Made by a program: the position numbers and the translations under genes. From JAZNLR01 sp045579195 (GTDB taxonomy: Bacteria; Bacillota; Clostridia; Christensenellales; CAMQZB01): a DNA stretch of 22,658 nt. Positions within the stretch are counted from its first letter, which is position 1. Each line of letters begins with the position of its first letter. The DNA is taken from contig JAZNLR010000089.1 of assembly GCA_045579195.1 (NCBI GenBank), positions 1 to 22,658 of the forward strand, in the 5' to 3' direction. Of this stretch, positions 15,662-22,658 are shown piece by piece. The notes beneath the pieces are model-generated. The model did no database searches, was not told the DNA's origin, and saw only the letters and a list, made by a program, of their open reading frames with translations.

Positions 15662-15694
15662 AAAAAAGAGAAGAACTTTCACGCCTCTCTTTTT
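15662..15694 (-). terminator. Probable terminator of the M28 peptidase gene
   Basis: On the minus strand AAAAGAGA and TCTCTTTT pair over 8 bp (loop about 14 bases), followed by T-rich sequence. The stem overlaps the stop codon. It is AT-rich and hence weaker than its neighbours. Confidence 0.5.
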
Positions 15695-16478
15695 ACACGT
15701 TTCTTTTTGTAAATCCTTCCAATGCGTCGCAAAGCGCATGCATCTTTTTCAAGTCCGCAAACGAATCTTCCTTGGAATGAAGCTTGTCCAAGAACGGCGC
15801 AAAGCTTCCCTCATTCCAAAACGACGAGATGCAGACCCCCGTCTTGCTCTCAAGATGGTCGGAAGGATAGAGGATCTTTCCGCAACGGTACGCAAACGCA
15901 GGTGTCGGCAGACAGGCGGCAACCTCTTTTGCGATTTTCTCTTTTTCTTTTGTGTCGAAGACGACGAAGAATGTCGTTCCGTCCCCCACGCAATCAAGGT
16001 TGATGACGGGGCAGGAAACGTCAAACTGCTCGAAAAACTGTTTTGCGCCAAGACTGTCCTTCTCCTCATCGTCAAAGAGAACGAATGCAACCTCCTTTCC
16101 GGCAAGCCGTTTTGCGAGCTCCATCACGCAAAAGACGCCCGATGAATTGTCGTTGTGATTGGTCGGATTACTCCCTTTGCGGAAGAGGGCGTAACGAAAG
16201 AGGTAAAACCCTGTTTTCACGATCGCGGAAAGTTTCTTTGAGATGGAAAACTTCATTGGAAATCTACTTCCGATCGCAGTGTCATAATGCGCGCAAAAGA
16301 GAACGTGTGCCCGTTCCGGGTTCCCCGCCACGAGACATTCCCCCTTTCTTCGCGTCAAAAAGCGCATTGTTGAAAAGCCGCTTTCTTCAAACGCCTTTTC
16401 CGCAGCATCGCAAAATGCACGCTTTTGTTGCGCGCTTCTTCGGACGGGATATTCAGAAACAATGCGTTCAAATTCCAT
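15693..16478 (-). CDS. M28-family zinc aminopeptidase-like protein
   Basis: This 261-aa protein shows the two-zinc ligand set of M28 peptidases in order: H64-x-D66 (AHYDT), bridging D110 (NHNDNSSG), the pair E138-E139 (FDDEEKDSLGAK; catalytic base and ligand), D162 (INLDCVGDG), and a C-terminal His (H208 or H234). It has no signal peptide or membrane segment, so it is probably cytoplasmic; most secreted M28 enzymes have one. The substrate is likely the N-terminus of peptides, or a glutaminyl-type small amide. The start is the ATG at 16478 with AAGGA 5 bases upstream. It begins 41 bases after the sigI-like stop, with a terminator-like hairpin and no visible promoter between, so how it is transcribed is unclear. 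Confidence 0.8.
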   Translation of the reverse strand: MEFERIVSEYPVRRSAQQKRAFCDAAEKAFEESGFSTMRFLTRRKGECLVAGNPERAHVLFCAHYDTAIGSRFPMKFSISKKLSAIVKTGFYLFRYALFRKGSNPTNHNDNSSGVFCVMELAKRLAGKEVAFVLFDDEEKDSLGAKQFFEQFDVSCPVINLDCVGDGTTFFVVFDTKEKEKIAKEVAACLPTPAFAYRCGKILYPSDHLESKTGVCISSFWNEGSFAPFLDKLHSKEDSFADLKKMHALCDALEGFTKRNV

Positions 16479-16496
16479 CAAAATCCTTCTTTTATC

Positions 16497-16521
16497 AAAA
16501 AAAAGGGGCAAACCACCCCTT
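16497..16521 (-). terminator. Terminator hairpin overlapping the stop codon of the SigI-like gene
   Basis: On the minus strand AAGGGG and CCCCTT form a 6-bp stem with a 7-base loop, followed by eight T. The 5' arm includes two bases of the stop codon, so a terminating ribosome could interfere with its folding. Confidence 0.75.
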
Positions 16522-17191
16522 AAATTTTCAAGTATTCCTGCAAGTAATAGTAATCCCCCGCGGAAATGAGGATCATTGCCACGACGTACTTCCTATACGG
16601 CTCGATCTTCTTTCTCGGGATACCAAGCGCTGTTTCGATCAAGCGGAGGGGCAAATTTCCCGTGCTCTTAAAAGAATTCATCGCCTCATCCGAGGAGAGG
16701 ATGAAATCCAAAACCCCTTTGAGCATCTTTCTCTTTGCGCGATGCTTCGGGGAAACGGACACGAGTTCCGTGAAGGTGATCCCAAACTTCTTCAGCTCTT
16801 CGGAGACGGCGCGGATCTCCTCTGCAACGTCGCGTGACTCATCATCGGCGCGGAAACGATCCACCGCGGCGGACACAACGGCAGAGCTCTCCGTTTCGTC
16901 CTCATTGTAAAGAGGCTCACTTCGCTCTTTTTGCGTGCGGAAGTAATCATACAGGCGGTTTCGGATGACAAGGCGCGCAAACGAGAGGAAGCTTCCCCTG
17001 CCGTCGAACTTGTCAATGGCCTGATTGAAGGCAATGAGCGCAAGCGAAAGCTCGTCGTCTTCCCCGTAGGAAACACTCCGTCCCGTAATTGCGGAAACAC
17101 AGCCCGCGATAAAGGGCTTGTATTGCTCGATAAACCTGTTTCGAAATTCAGGATCGACCTTTGCCCGTTCGACGTAATGATGATCAGCCAA
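16520..17191 (-). CDS. sigI: SigI-like RNA polymerase sigma factor
   Basis: This 223-aa protein matches the sigma-I family. A region-2 block DELSLALIAFNQAIDKFDGRGSFLSF is split around residues 46-71 and leads into RLVIRNRLYDYFR (73-85). A charged linker and the family hallmark ELVSVSPKH (about 140-150) follow. The C-terminal DNA-binding region is LPLRLIETALGIPRKKIEPYRKY. SigI factors in Bacilli and Clostridia are alternative sigma factors, often held by a membrane anti-sigma RsgI encoded next door, and respond to heat or extracellular polysaccharide. No rsgI is adjacent here. The start is the TTG at 17191: an in-frame stop lies at 17216-17218 and no other start is available before well into the conserved domain. 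No good ribosome binding site precedes it. Its promoter overlaps the end of the GH13 gene. Confidence 0.85.
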   Translation of the reverse strand: MADHHYVERAKVDPEFRNRFIEQYKPFIAGCVSAITGRSVSYGEDDELSLALIAFNQAIDKFDGRGSFLSFARLVIRNRLYDYFRTQKERSEPLYNEDETESSAVVSAAVDRFRADDESRDVAEEIRAVSEELKKFGITFTELVSVSPKHRAKRKMLKGVLDFILSSDEAMNSFKSTGNLPLRLIETALGIPRKKIEPYRKYVVAMILISAGDYYYLQEYLKI

Positions 17192-17245
17192 CTTCGCTTT
17201 ACCGCTCTTTTGATTCTATCGGAAAGGAAAACCTTCTCCTTTTAC

Positions 17246-17274
17246 AGCATATCGCAAAAAACGACTTCTGTCAA
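17246..17274 (-). promoter_or_regulatory. Promoter of the SigI-like gene
   Basis: On the minus strand a perfect TTGACA (17274-17269), 17 bases and TATGCT (17251-17246). The -35 box includes the TGA stop codon of the GH13 gene. The predicted start is ~17239, giving a leader of about 47 nt. Confidence 0.72.
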
Positions 17275-19115
17275 GCGAGAATTTCGCAGTTTCCCCTCGT
17301 AAACAAAAGGATTGCCGTATTCGGGAGAACTGAAACCGTATCGTTTTGTTCCTTCCCCGAAAGTGCATCGAAAGAAGGTGCGTTAAACAGGCAGGAAACC
17401 TCCCGCTTGCCGCAGTTGCAAACGAGAACAAAGTCTTTCTCCTTCCCCTCACGCTTCATCGCAAAGACTCCTTCCTTTGCAAAGAAAACGGACGCCTTTC
17501 CGCGTTCGAAGACGGGATGTTTCCTAAGCGCACCCAACGAACGGAACCAGGCTTGAAGCTCCGTGTTTTCCTTTCCCCACGGGAAGAAAGTGCGGTTGAA
17601 AGGATCTTCATATCCTTCCACCCCTGCCTCGTCGCCATAGTATATGCACGGGAAGCCCGGCATAGAAAACGCAAGCGCTGATGCGACCTTCAATCGTGCA
17701 ATACCGAGGTTTTTCTCATCCTCCGTCATCTTCACCCCTGCTTTTTCAGCGCGCGTTCCGTTGATCTTTTTTCCTGCAAGAGCGGTCAAAATGCGCGCAG
17801 TGTCGTGAGTTCCCAGAATGTTCATCAAGGAATTCAAGACCTCGGGCGGATAGTGATCACAGAGCTCCTCCAGCGCAAAGCGCAAAGCCTCTGCTTCCCC
17901 CTCGCGAACGAAGCGGATGATTGCATTTTTCAAGGGATAGTTCATCACGGAATTCAGTTGCCCTGCCGTGAAATATGTTCTTCTTTCATCGTATGCGATC
18001 TTGTTGGAGGCATCTTCCCAGACCTCTCCGATAATGATCGCATCCTCTTTTTCCTCCCGAACGCTCTCGCAGAGCGCGGTCAAGAATCCGTTTGCAAGCT
18101 CATCAACAACATCCAACCGCCAACCGGAAGCGCCGAGCCGCAACCACTTTTTCAAGACGCCGTCTTCTCCGCACATAAACTCGACGTACGACGGCTCGTC
18201 CTCCCGAATCTGCGGCAGGATCTGAATTCCCCACCAACTCTCGTAATCCTCGGGGTAACTTTTAAACGTATACCACGACGCATAAGGAGACTCTTTTGAT
18301 TGGAATGCTCCGAGGGATTCATAGTTGCCGTACTTATTGAAGTACACGCTGTCGTCCCCCGTGTGATTGAAAACGCCGTCCAAAACAACACGGATGCCCC
18401 GTTTCTTTGCCTCTTTGCAGAGGAAGACGAAGTCCTCCTCCGTTCCGAACATTGAATCGATCTTCAAATAGTTCCCCGTGTCATACTTATGGTTAGAATG
18501 CGCCTCGAAGATGGGGCTTAAGTAAAGGATGGAAACGTTGAGTTCCTTGAGATAATCCAACTTTTTCGCGACACCGAGAAGGTCGCCTCCAAAGAAGTCC
18601 TCATTGAGGATCTTCCCGTTCACGGGAAGGTAATCCGGGGTGTCTTCCAAGCTCTCGTGCATCTTCGCATAAGACTTTTGGGGATTGTTTCCGCCGCGGA
18701 AAAAGCGGTCGACAAACACGTGGTACATCACGCCGCCGTGCGCCCACTCCGCTTTCGGCGCGTCCTTCTTGCAAACGGTAAGCTGCCAGCTTTCAGGCGC
18801 ATCCGAAACGGTCGCCGTTCTGTCCGCTCCCTTACCGACAAGAAGGGTTTTCTTACCGAACGTAATCTCGAAATGATAAAAATAAAGCCCACGCAAAAAA
18901 GGCAAAAACGCACAGGTCCAGCTGTGCGTCTCCACCTCGTTCAAATTCAAAAAGTATTCGTTGCCCTCTTCCTGCCGCATCACCATCGTGACGCTGTCGG
19001 GGCGGACTTCCGATTCGATCTTCAAACAAAACCGAACCTCCGTTCCGACCGAAACACCTCCGATCGGAGCACGGAACTCCTCCAAAACAGGATTATAACG
19101 AACGGATAACTTCAT
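17271..19115 (-). CDS. GH13 alpha-glucan hydrolase (neopullulanase / cyclomaltodextrinase-like)
   Basis: This 614-aa alpha-amylase-family enzyme has an N-terminal beta-sandwich domain (about 1-110) and a catalytic barrel with all four signature regions. They are DGVFNH (246-251), GWRLDVVDE (331-339, nucleophile D335), GEVWED (363-368, acid/base E364) and GTHDT (435-439, H437 and D438). A C-terminal beta domain ends the protein. The N-terminal domain and MYHVFVDRFF/KYDTGNY sequences are those of the neopullulanase, cyclomaltodextrinase or maltogenic amylase group, which cut alpha-1,4 and often alpha-1,6 bonds in small or branched glucans. No signal peptide, so it acts inside the cell, probably trimming branches left by GlgP. 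The ATG at 19115 has AAGGAG 5 bases upstream. It lies 15 bases behind glgP and is very likely co-transcribed with it. Confidence 0.92.
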   Translation of the reverse strand: MKLSVRYNPVLEEFRAPIGGVSVGTEVRFCLKIESEVRPDSVTMVMRQEEGNEYFLNLNEVETHSWTCAFLPFLRGLYFYHFEITFGKKTLLVGKGADRTATVSDAPESWQLTVCKKDAPKAEWAHGGVMYHVFVDRFFRGGNNPQKSYAKMHESLEDTPDYLPVNGKILNEDFFGGDLLGVAKKLDYLKELNVSILYLSPIFEAHSNHKYDTGNYLKIDSMFGTEEDFVFLCKEAKKRGIRVVLDGVFNHTGDDSVYFNKYGNYESLGAFQSKESPYASWYTFKSYPEDYESWWGIQILPQIREDEPSYVEFMCGEDGVLKKWLRLGASGWRLDVVDELANGFLTALCESVREEKEDAIIIGEVWEDASNKIAYDERRTYFTAGQLNSVMNYPLKNAIIRFVREGEAEALRFALEELCDHYPPEVLNSLMNILGTHDTARILTALAGKKINGTRAEKAGVKMTEDEKNLGIARLKVASALAFSMPGFPCIYYGDEAGVEGYEDPFNRTFFPWGKENTELQAWFRSLGALRKHPVFERGKASVFFAKEGVFAMKREGKEKDFVLVCNCGKREVSCLFNAPSFDALSGKEQNDTVSVLPNTAILLFTRGNCEILA

Positions 19116-19130
19116 AGGTGCTCCTTTCGA

Positions 19131-21560
19131 TCAATGTTTCTTCGTGGAGATCTTCTTGACGTTCCAGATCTCACGCGCGTAATCCTCAATGCTGCGATCT
19201 GCTGCGAAGATACCTGCGTTTGCGATGTTCACGAGGGACATTTGATTCCAAACTTTACGGTCTTGATACGTTGCGTCCATCCTGTTGTGTGCCGCAAGGT
19301 ACGACGTGAAGTCTGCAAGGCACATGTAAGGATCGGCAATGCCCGAACCCTTGATGAGATAGTTATAAATATTGTCAAAGCGAACGCCCGCAAAACCGCG
19401 CTGCAAGGAGGCAAGCGTTCTCTGCAGAGCCTCGCTCGCCAGGAAGTACGTCATGGAATCATATCCGTTCTTCCAAAGCTGTTCTGCTTCCTGCGCGGAA
19501 TTTCCGAAGATAAAGATGTTATCCGCACCGACAGCTTCAAAGATCTCAACGTTTGCGCCGTCCATCGTTCCCAACGTGAGCGCGCCGTTGATCATAAACT
19601 TCATATTGCCCGTTCCGCTCGCCTCTTTTCCCGCGGTGGAGATCTGCTCGGAGATCTCGGAAGCCGGCATCAGTCGCTCCGCGAGGGACACGCAGTAATT
19701 TTCGAGGAAGACCACTTTCAACTTCTCGCGGATTTTGGGATTTTTCTCAATGTCCTGCGCGATGAAGTAAATGAGTTTGATGATCTCCTTCGCCATATAG
19801 TATCCCGAAGCCGCCTTTGCACCGAAGATGAAAGTCTGCGGCGTGACGTCAAGATCGGGATTTGCCTTCAGCTCGTCATAAAGATAGATGATCTTCAGCG
19901 CATTCATCAGCTGACGCTTATATTCGTGTAAGCGCTTGACCTGAACGTCGAAACGGGACATGGGGTCCACCTGAACGCCCGTCGTCTTCGCAAGGTAATT
20001 GGAGAAATTCTGCTTGTTGTGAAGCTTGATCTCATCAAGGCGCTTTAAGACCTTCTCATCCTTCTTGAACGCCTCGAACTTCTTGAGCTCAGACGCATTC
20101 TTCACGAATCCGTCTCCGATGCAGTCGGAAAGAAGCGCCGTCAGCTCGGGGTTAGACTGACACAGCCAGCGGCGGTGCGCAATGCCGTTCGTGACGTTGG
20201 AGAACTTCTCGGGATTGATACGGTAGAAGGAGTTAAAAACGCTGTCCTTAATGATCTCGCTGTGCAGCGCGGAAACGCCGTTGACATTGTGCGAACCGAT
20301 AACGGAGAGGTTTGCCATCTTCACCTGGTTGTTGAAGAGAATTGCGCACGCCTCAACGTTGTAAGGATCGCCCGTCTTATCCCAAACATTCTTTCTGAAA
20401 CGGTTGTCGATCTCTGCGATGATGTTGTAAATTCTCGGCAACTTGCGCTGAATGAGGTCCTGCGGCCAGGTTTCAAGCGCCTCTGCCATAACGGTGTGGT
20501 TGGTGTAAGCAACCGTTCTCGTGACGATGTCCCACGCCTCTTCCCACGGCAACAGATAATTGTCGAGAAGGATGCGCATCAGCTCGGGGATGACGAGCGC
20601 AGGATGGGTGTCATTGATGTGGATCGCCGCGTAATCAGGAAGCTCGTGAATGTCCTGAGTGAGCTTCATCACATCGTGCAGGATGGACTGCAAGGACGCG
20701 GACACCAAGAAGTACTGCTGCTTTAAGCGAAGGGATTTTCCCTCATAATGATCGTCGGAGGGATAGAGAACCTTCGAGATCAGCTCTGCCTCGTTGTCCT
20801 CACGGGTTGCGCGCATATAATCGCCCTGCGAGAACGAAGTCATGTCAAATTTGTTGTGATTGCGTGCGCGCCAGAGGCGAAGAACGCTGACGATCTCGCT
20901 GTCTGCGCCCGAAATCATCATATCGTACGCAATGGCGTCGACCTCCGTGTAATCCTTATGCTCACTGACAAGGTGTCCGTTTTCCCAGCGTTCTTCCACG
21001 CGTCCGTCAAACTTGATGGAGAACTTGCGGTCGGAACGGGGCATCAGCCAAACCTCTCCTCCCGGAAGCCAAACGTCGGGAAGCTCGGTCTGCCAACCGT
21101 CGACAAGGCGCTGGCGGAACAAGCCGTACTCATAGCAGATGGAGAATCCCGTCGCGGGATACTGCAAGGTTGCGAGGGAATCCATAAAGCAAGCCGCAAG
21201 ACGGCCAAGACCGCCGTTTCCGAGGCCTGCATCGGGCTCCATCTCAAAGAGGTCCTCAAGCTCGAAGTCGCGCTCTTTCAAGATGTTGCGAACGGCTTCT
21301 GTCATGCCGAGGTTATAGAGATTGTTCTTGAGGGAGCGGCCCACCAAGAATTCCATGCAAAGATAATAAACACGCTTTGCCTTCTGTTCTTTCATCGCGT
21401 TGTTGAAGTCCTTTCTCTTCTTCAACAGTTCGTTTCGAATCAGGGTTGCAAGCGCATCGTAAAGTTGCTGCTGCGTTGCTTCGGAAAACGAAATTCCAAA
21501 GTAGCGCGTGAGCATGTCGTCCAATTTTTCGCGAATGTACGCATCCGTGTACTGTTTCAT
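19131..21560 (-). CDS. glgP: Glycogen / alpha-glucan phosphorylase
   Basis: This 809-aa GT35 enzyme releases glucose-1-phosphate from alpha-1,4 glucans, using pyridoxal phosphate. It shows YYLCMEFLVGRSL and GNGGLGRLAACFMDS in the N-terminal half, GAKAASGYYMAKEIIKLI, and the PLP-binding segment EASGTGNMKFMINGALTLG with Lys654 as the expected Schiff-base residue. Length is typical. The start is the ATG at 21560 with GAGGAG immediately upstream. The frame extends 20 codons further without a ribosome binding site, across the leader. It sits between glgA and the GH13 gene in one orientation, so synthesis and breakdown of storage glucan are encoded together. A strong promoter and a hairpin precede it, suggesting control separate from glgA. 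Confidence 0.97.
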   Translation of the reverse strand: MKQYTDAYIREKLDDMLTRYFGISFSEATQQQLYDALATLIRNELLKKRKDFNNAMKEQKAKRVYYLCMEFLVGRSLKNNLYNLGMTEAVRNILKERDFELEDLFEMEPDAGLGNGGLGRLAACFMDSLATLQYPATGFSICYEYGLFRQRLVDGWQTELPDVWLPGGEVWLMPRSDRKFSIKFDGRVEERWENGHLVSEHKDYTEVDAIAYDMMISGADSEIVSVLRLWRARNHNKFDMTSFSQGDYMRATREDNEAELISKVLYPSDDHYEGKSLRLKQQYFLVSASLQSILHDVMKLTQDIHELPDYAAIHINDTHPALVIPELMRILLDNYLLPWEEAWDIVTRTVAYTNHTVMAEALETWPQDLIQRKLPRIYNIIAEIDNRFRKNVWDKTGDPYNVEACAILFNNQVKMANLSVIGSHNVNGVSALHSEIIKDSVFNSFYRINPEKFSNVTNGIAHRRWLCQSNPELTALLSDCIGDGFVKNASELKKFEAFKKDEKVLKRLDEIKLHNKQNFSNYLAKTTGVQVDPMSRFDVQVKRLHEYKRQLMNALKIIYLYDELKANPDLDVTPQTFIFGAKAASGYYMAKEIIKLIYFIAQDIEKNPKIREKLKVVFLENYCVSLAERLMPASEISEQISTAGKEASGTGNMKFMINGALTLGTMDGANVEIFEAVGADNIFIFGNSAQEAEQLWKNGYDSMTYFLASEALQRTLASLQRGFAGVRFDNIYNYLIKGSGIADPYMCLADFTSYLAAHNRMDATYQDRKVWNQMSLVNIANAGIFAADRSIEDYAREIWNVKKISTKKH

Positions 21561-21574
21561 AATCTCCTCTATAC

Positions 21575-21584
21575 TTAACGTTAA
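21575..21584. promoter_or_regulatory. TTAACGTTAA palindrome before glgP, possible LacI-type operator
   Basis: A perfect 10-bp palindrome with a central CG sits about 50 bases downstream of the predicted glgP start and just before the ribosome binding site. A central CG is typical of LacI/CcpA-family operators, but the flanks do not fit the CcpA consensus. Confidence 0.3.
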
Positions 21585-21596
21585 AATATTATTACC

Positions 21597-21634
21597 AAAA
21601 AAAGTTGGGAGTGCGCACAAAAATGCACACTCCC
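21597..21634 (-). terminator. Terminator-like hairpin between glgA and glgP, at the glgP transcription start
   Basis: On the minus strand GGGAGTGTGC and GCGCACTCCC form a long stem with one internal mismatch (7 GC-rich pairs plus three more), an AT-rich loop, then AACTTTTTTT. It is the only terminator candidate after glgA. Its 5' arm begins at about +1 of the predicted glgP transcript, so it could also shape glgP leader RNA. Confidence 0.8.
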
Positions 21635-21638
21635 TAAT

Positions 21639-21667
21639 ATTATACGCATATTTTGCAAAAGTCGCAA
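21639..21667 (-). promoter_or_regulatory. Promoter of glgP
   Basis: On the minus strand TTGCGA (21667-21662), a 17-base spacer and a perfect TATAAT (21644-21639) lie in the glgA-glgP gap. The predicted start (~21632) is at the base of the terminator-like hairpin. Confidence 0.68.
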
Positions 21668-21708
21668 ATAAAACGCACAGCTTTTAAGAATTTTTTTCAC
21701 TAAAATGT

Positions 21709-22658
21709 TCAGATTAGCCCATCGTACATCTTCACGTACTCCACGGCAGATCTCTTCCAAGAGAAATCCGAACGCATTGCGTTATCCACAAGCTTTTTCC
21801 AGACTTCCTTGTCGTCGAAATAGTCAATCGCGGCGTACAGCGCGGAAAGCATCTCCTCTTTGCGGTACTGATAGAAATGGAAACCGTTTCCAAATCCCGA
21901 GCGGATGTCCACAATGCTGTCTCCAAGGCCGCCGCAATGACGAACGACAGGAATGGTTCCATACCGTGCGGCGATCATTTGCGCAAGACCGCAAGGCTCG
22001 CTCTTGGACGGCATCAAGAAGATATCTGCACCGGCATAAATCCGTCTTGACAGCGCACCGTTGAACTGAATGAGCGCGCGCACCTTGTCAGGATAGCGCT
22101 CCTCCAATGTCTTGAAGAAGTTTTCGTACTCATAATTGCCCGTTCCGAGCAAGACGAACTGCACGTCACGGTTCAAAAGCTCATCTGCGGCCCACTTAAC
22201 GAGATCGGTCCCCTTGTGTTCCACAAGGCGGGAAATCAACGCGATGATGGGAACGTCCTTTTCGGGAAGGCCAAGCTCTCTCTGGAGAGCGCGCTTGTTC
22301 TCCGCCTTTCCCTCCGGGGCGTCTGCGGAGTAATTTGCGGCGATGTGCGCATCCGTTTCGGGGTTATAAAAATCGTAATCAATGCCGTTGAGGATCCCGC
22401 GCATCTTCATGCGGTTTGCCATGATGATGTAATGCAGTCCGCTCGCGTAGTACGGGTTTTCAATCTCCCCTGCATAGCTCGGGCTGACGGTGGAAACGAG
22501 ATGGGCGGCGGAAATTCCACCCTTCATAAAGTTTACGCACCCGTCGTACTCCAAAAGGCGCATCGCGGAATCGGGCAAGCCGAGAACGTCACCTAAAATG
22601 GGCGAGCCGTACTTCCCTTGGTACTCAATGTTGTGGATGGTGAAAACGGTCTTGATGT
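21709..22658 (-). CDS. glgA: Glycogen synthase, C-terminal two thirds (cut by window edge)
   Basis: The visible ~315 residues belong to a GT5 glycogen synthase, which adds glucose from ADP-glucose to alpha-1,4 glucan chains in the cytoplasm. The reading frame is open from the right edge and starts within VFTIHNIEYQGKY, a conserved stretch of the N-terminal Rossmann domain. It continues with HLVSTVSPSYAGEI, the inter-domain GILNGIDYDFYNP, ISRLVEHKGTDL, and the C-terminal nucleotide-sugar signature KSEPCGLAQMIAARYGTIPVVRHCGGLGDS. The N-terminal KxGG motif is outside the window. The start codon is not visible. It is followed by glgP after a gap holding a terminator-like hairpin and the glgP promoter. 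Confidence 0.96.
   Translation of the reverse strand, partial: IKTVFTIHNIEYQGKYGSPILGDVLGLPDSAMRLLEYDGCVNFMKGGISAAHLVSTVSPSYAGEIENPYYASGLHYIIMANRMKMRGILNGIDYDFYNPETDAHIAANYSADAPEGKAENKRALQRELGLPEKDVPIIALISRLVEHKGTDLVKWAADELLNRDVQFVLLGTGNYEYENFFKTLEERYPDKVRALIQFNGALSRRIYAGADIFLMPSKSEPCGLAQMIAARYGTIPVVRHCGGLGDSIVDIRSGFGNGFHFYQYRKEEMLSALYAAIDYFDDKEVWKKLVDNAMRSDFSWKRSAVEYVKMYDGLI

Noticed and set aside
1..22658. Mobile elements, CRISPR arrays, tRNA or rRNA genes
   Set aside because: Reading both strands by eye showed no transposase, integrase, repeat-spacer pattern or tRNA-like CCA-ended structure; every stretch over 300 bases is occupied by a recognisable gene.

Overview
The window is an ordinary-looking chromosomal stretch of a low-to-moderate GC Bacillota genome, most likely an uncultured gut-type Clostridia. 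This rests on the gene set (SigI-type sigma factor, K+-dependent membrane pyrophosphatase, lipobox lipoproteins, GlgA/GlgP, ROK glucokinase), AGGAGG-type ribosome binding sites, and sigma-A promoters with near-consensus -35/-10 boxes and 17-bp spacers. The order Christensenellales is only a guess. Genes are packed tightly and almost all lie on the minus strand. The exceptions are ychF and a ferritin-like gene (7340-9095). I saw no mobile elements, CRISPR arrays, tRNAs or rRNAs.

Region by region, left to right: the N-terminus of a cation P-type ATPase (1-443, minus, cut by the window edge) with its own promoter; ROK glucokinase (620-1570); a HAD phosphatase of phosphoglycolate-phosphatase type (1675-2334) directly behind argS (2350-4038); uppP (4107-4865); the membrane pyrophosphatase hppA (4999-7071); a divergent promoter region (7072-7339); ychF and a diiron ferritin-like protein on the plus strand; a cytoplasmic GH2 beta-galactosidase-like enzyme (9176-11392); two tandem paralogous lipoproteins with C-terminal metallo-beta-lactamase domains (11552-13474 and 13606-15585); an M28-type peptidase (15693-16478); a SigI-like sigma factor (16520-17191); a GH13 alpha-glucan hydrolase (17271-19115); glycogen phosphorylase glgP (19131-21560); and the C-terminal two thirds of glycogen synthase glgA (21709-22658, cut by the window edge).

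The right-hand part is a storage-glucan module. GlgA makes the alpha-1,4 glucan, GlgP releases glucose-1-phosphate from it, and the GH13 enzyme (15 bp behind glgP, presumably co-transcribed) hydrolyses branched or short glucans. The glucose freed could be phosphorylated by the ROK glucokinase at the left end. A SigI-like sigma factor follows, but no RsgI anti-sigma gene is adjacent.

The least explained part is the pair of exported metallo-beta-lactamase-fold lipoproteins (11552-15585), each with its own promoter and terminator. Each begins with a module resembling the N-terminal adjunct domain of some glycoside hydrolases and ends in the same 14-residue tail. The last 49 bases of the two genes are nearly identical at DNA level although the proteins have diverged elsewhere. 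The regulatory signals also hold some interest: a terminator hairpin placed at the predicted transcription start of glgP, an inverted repeat overlapping the -35 box of the P-type ATPase promoter, and tandem hppA promoters.
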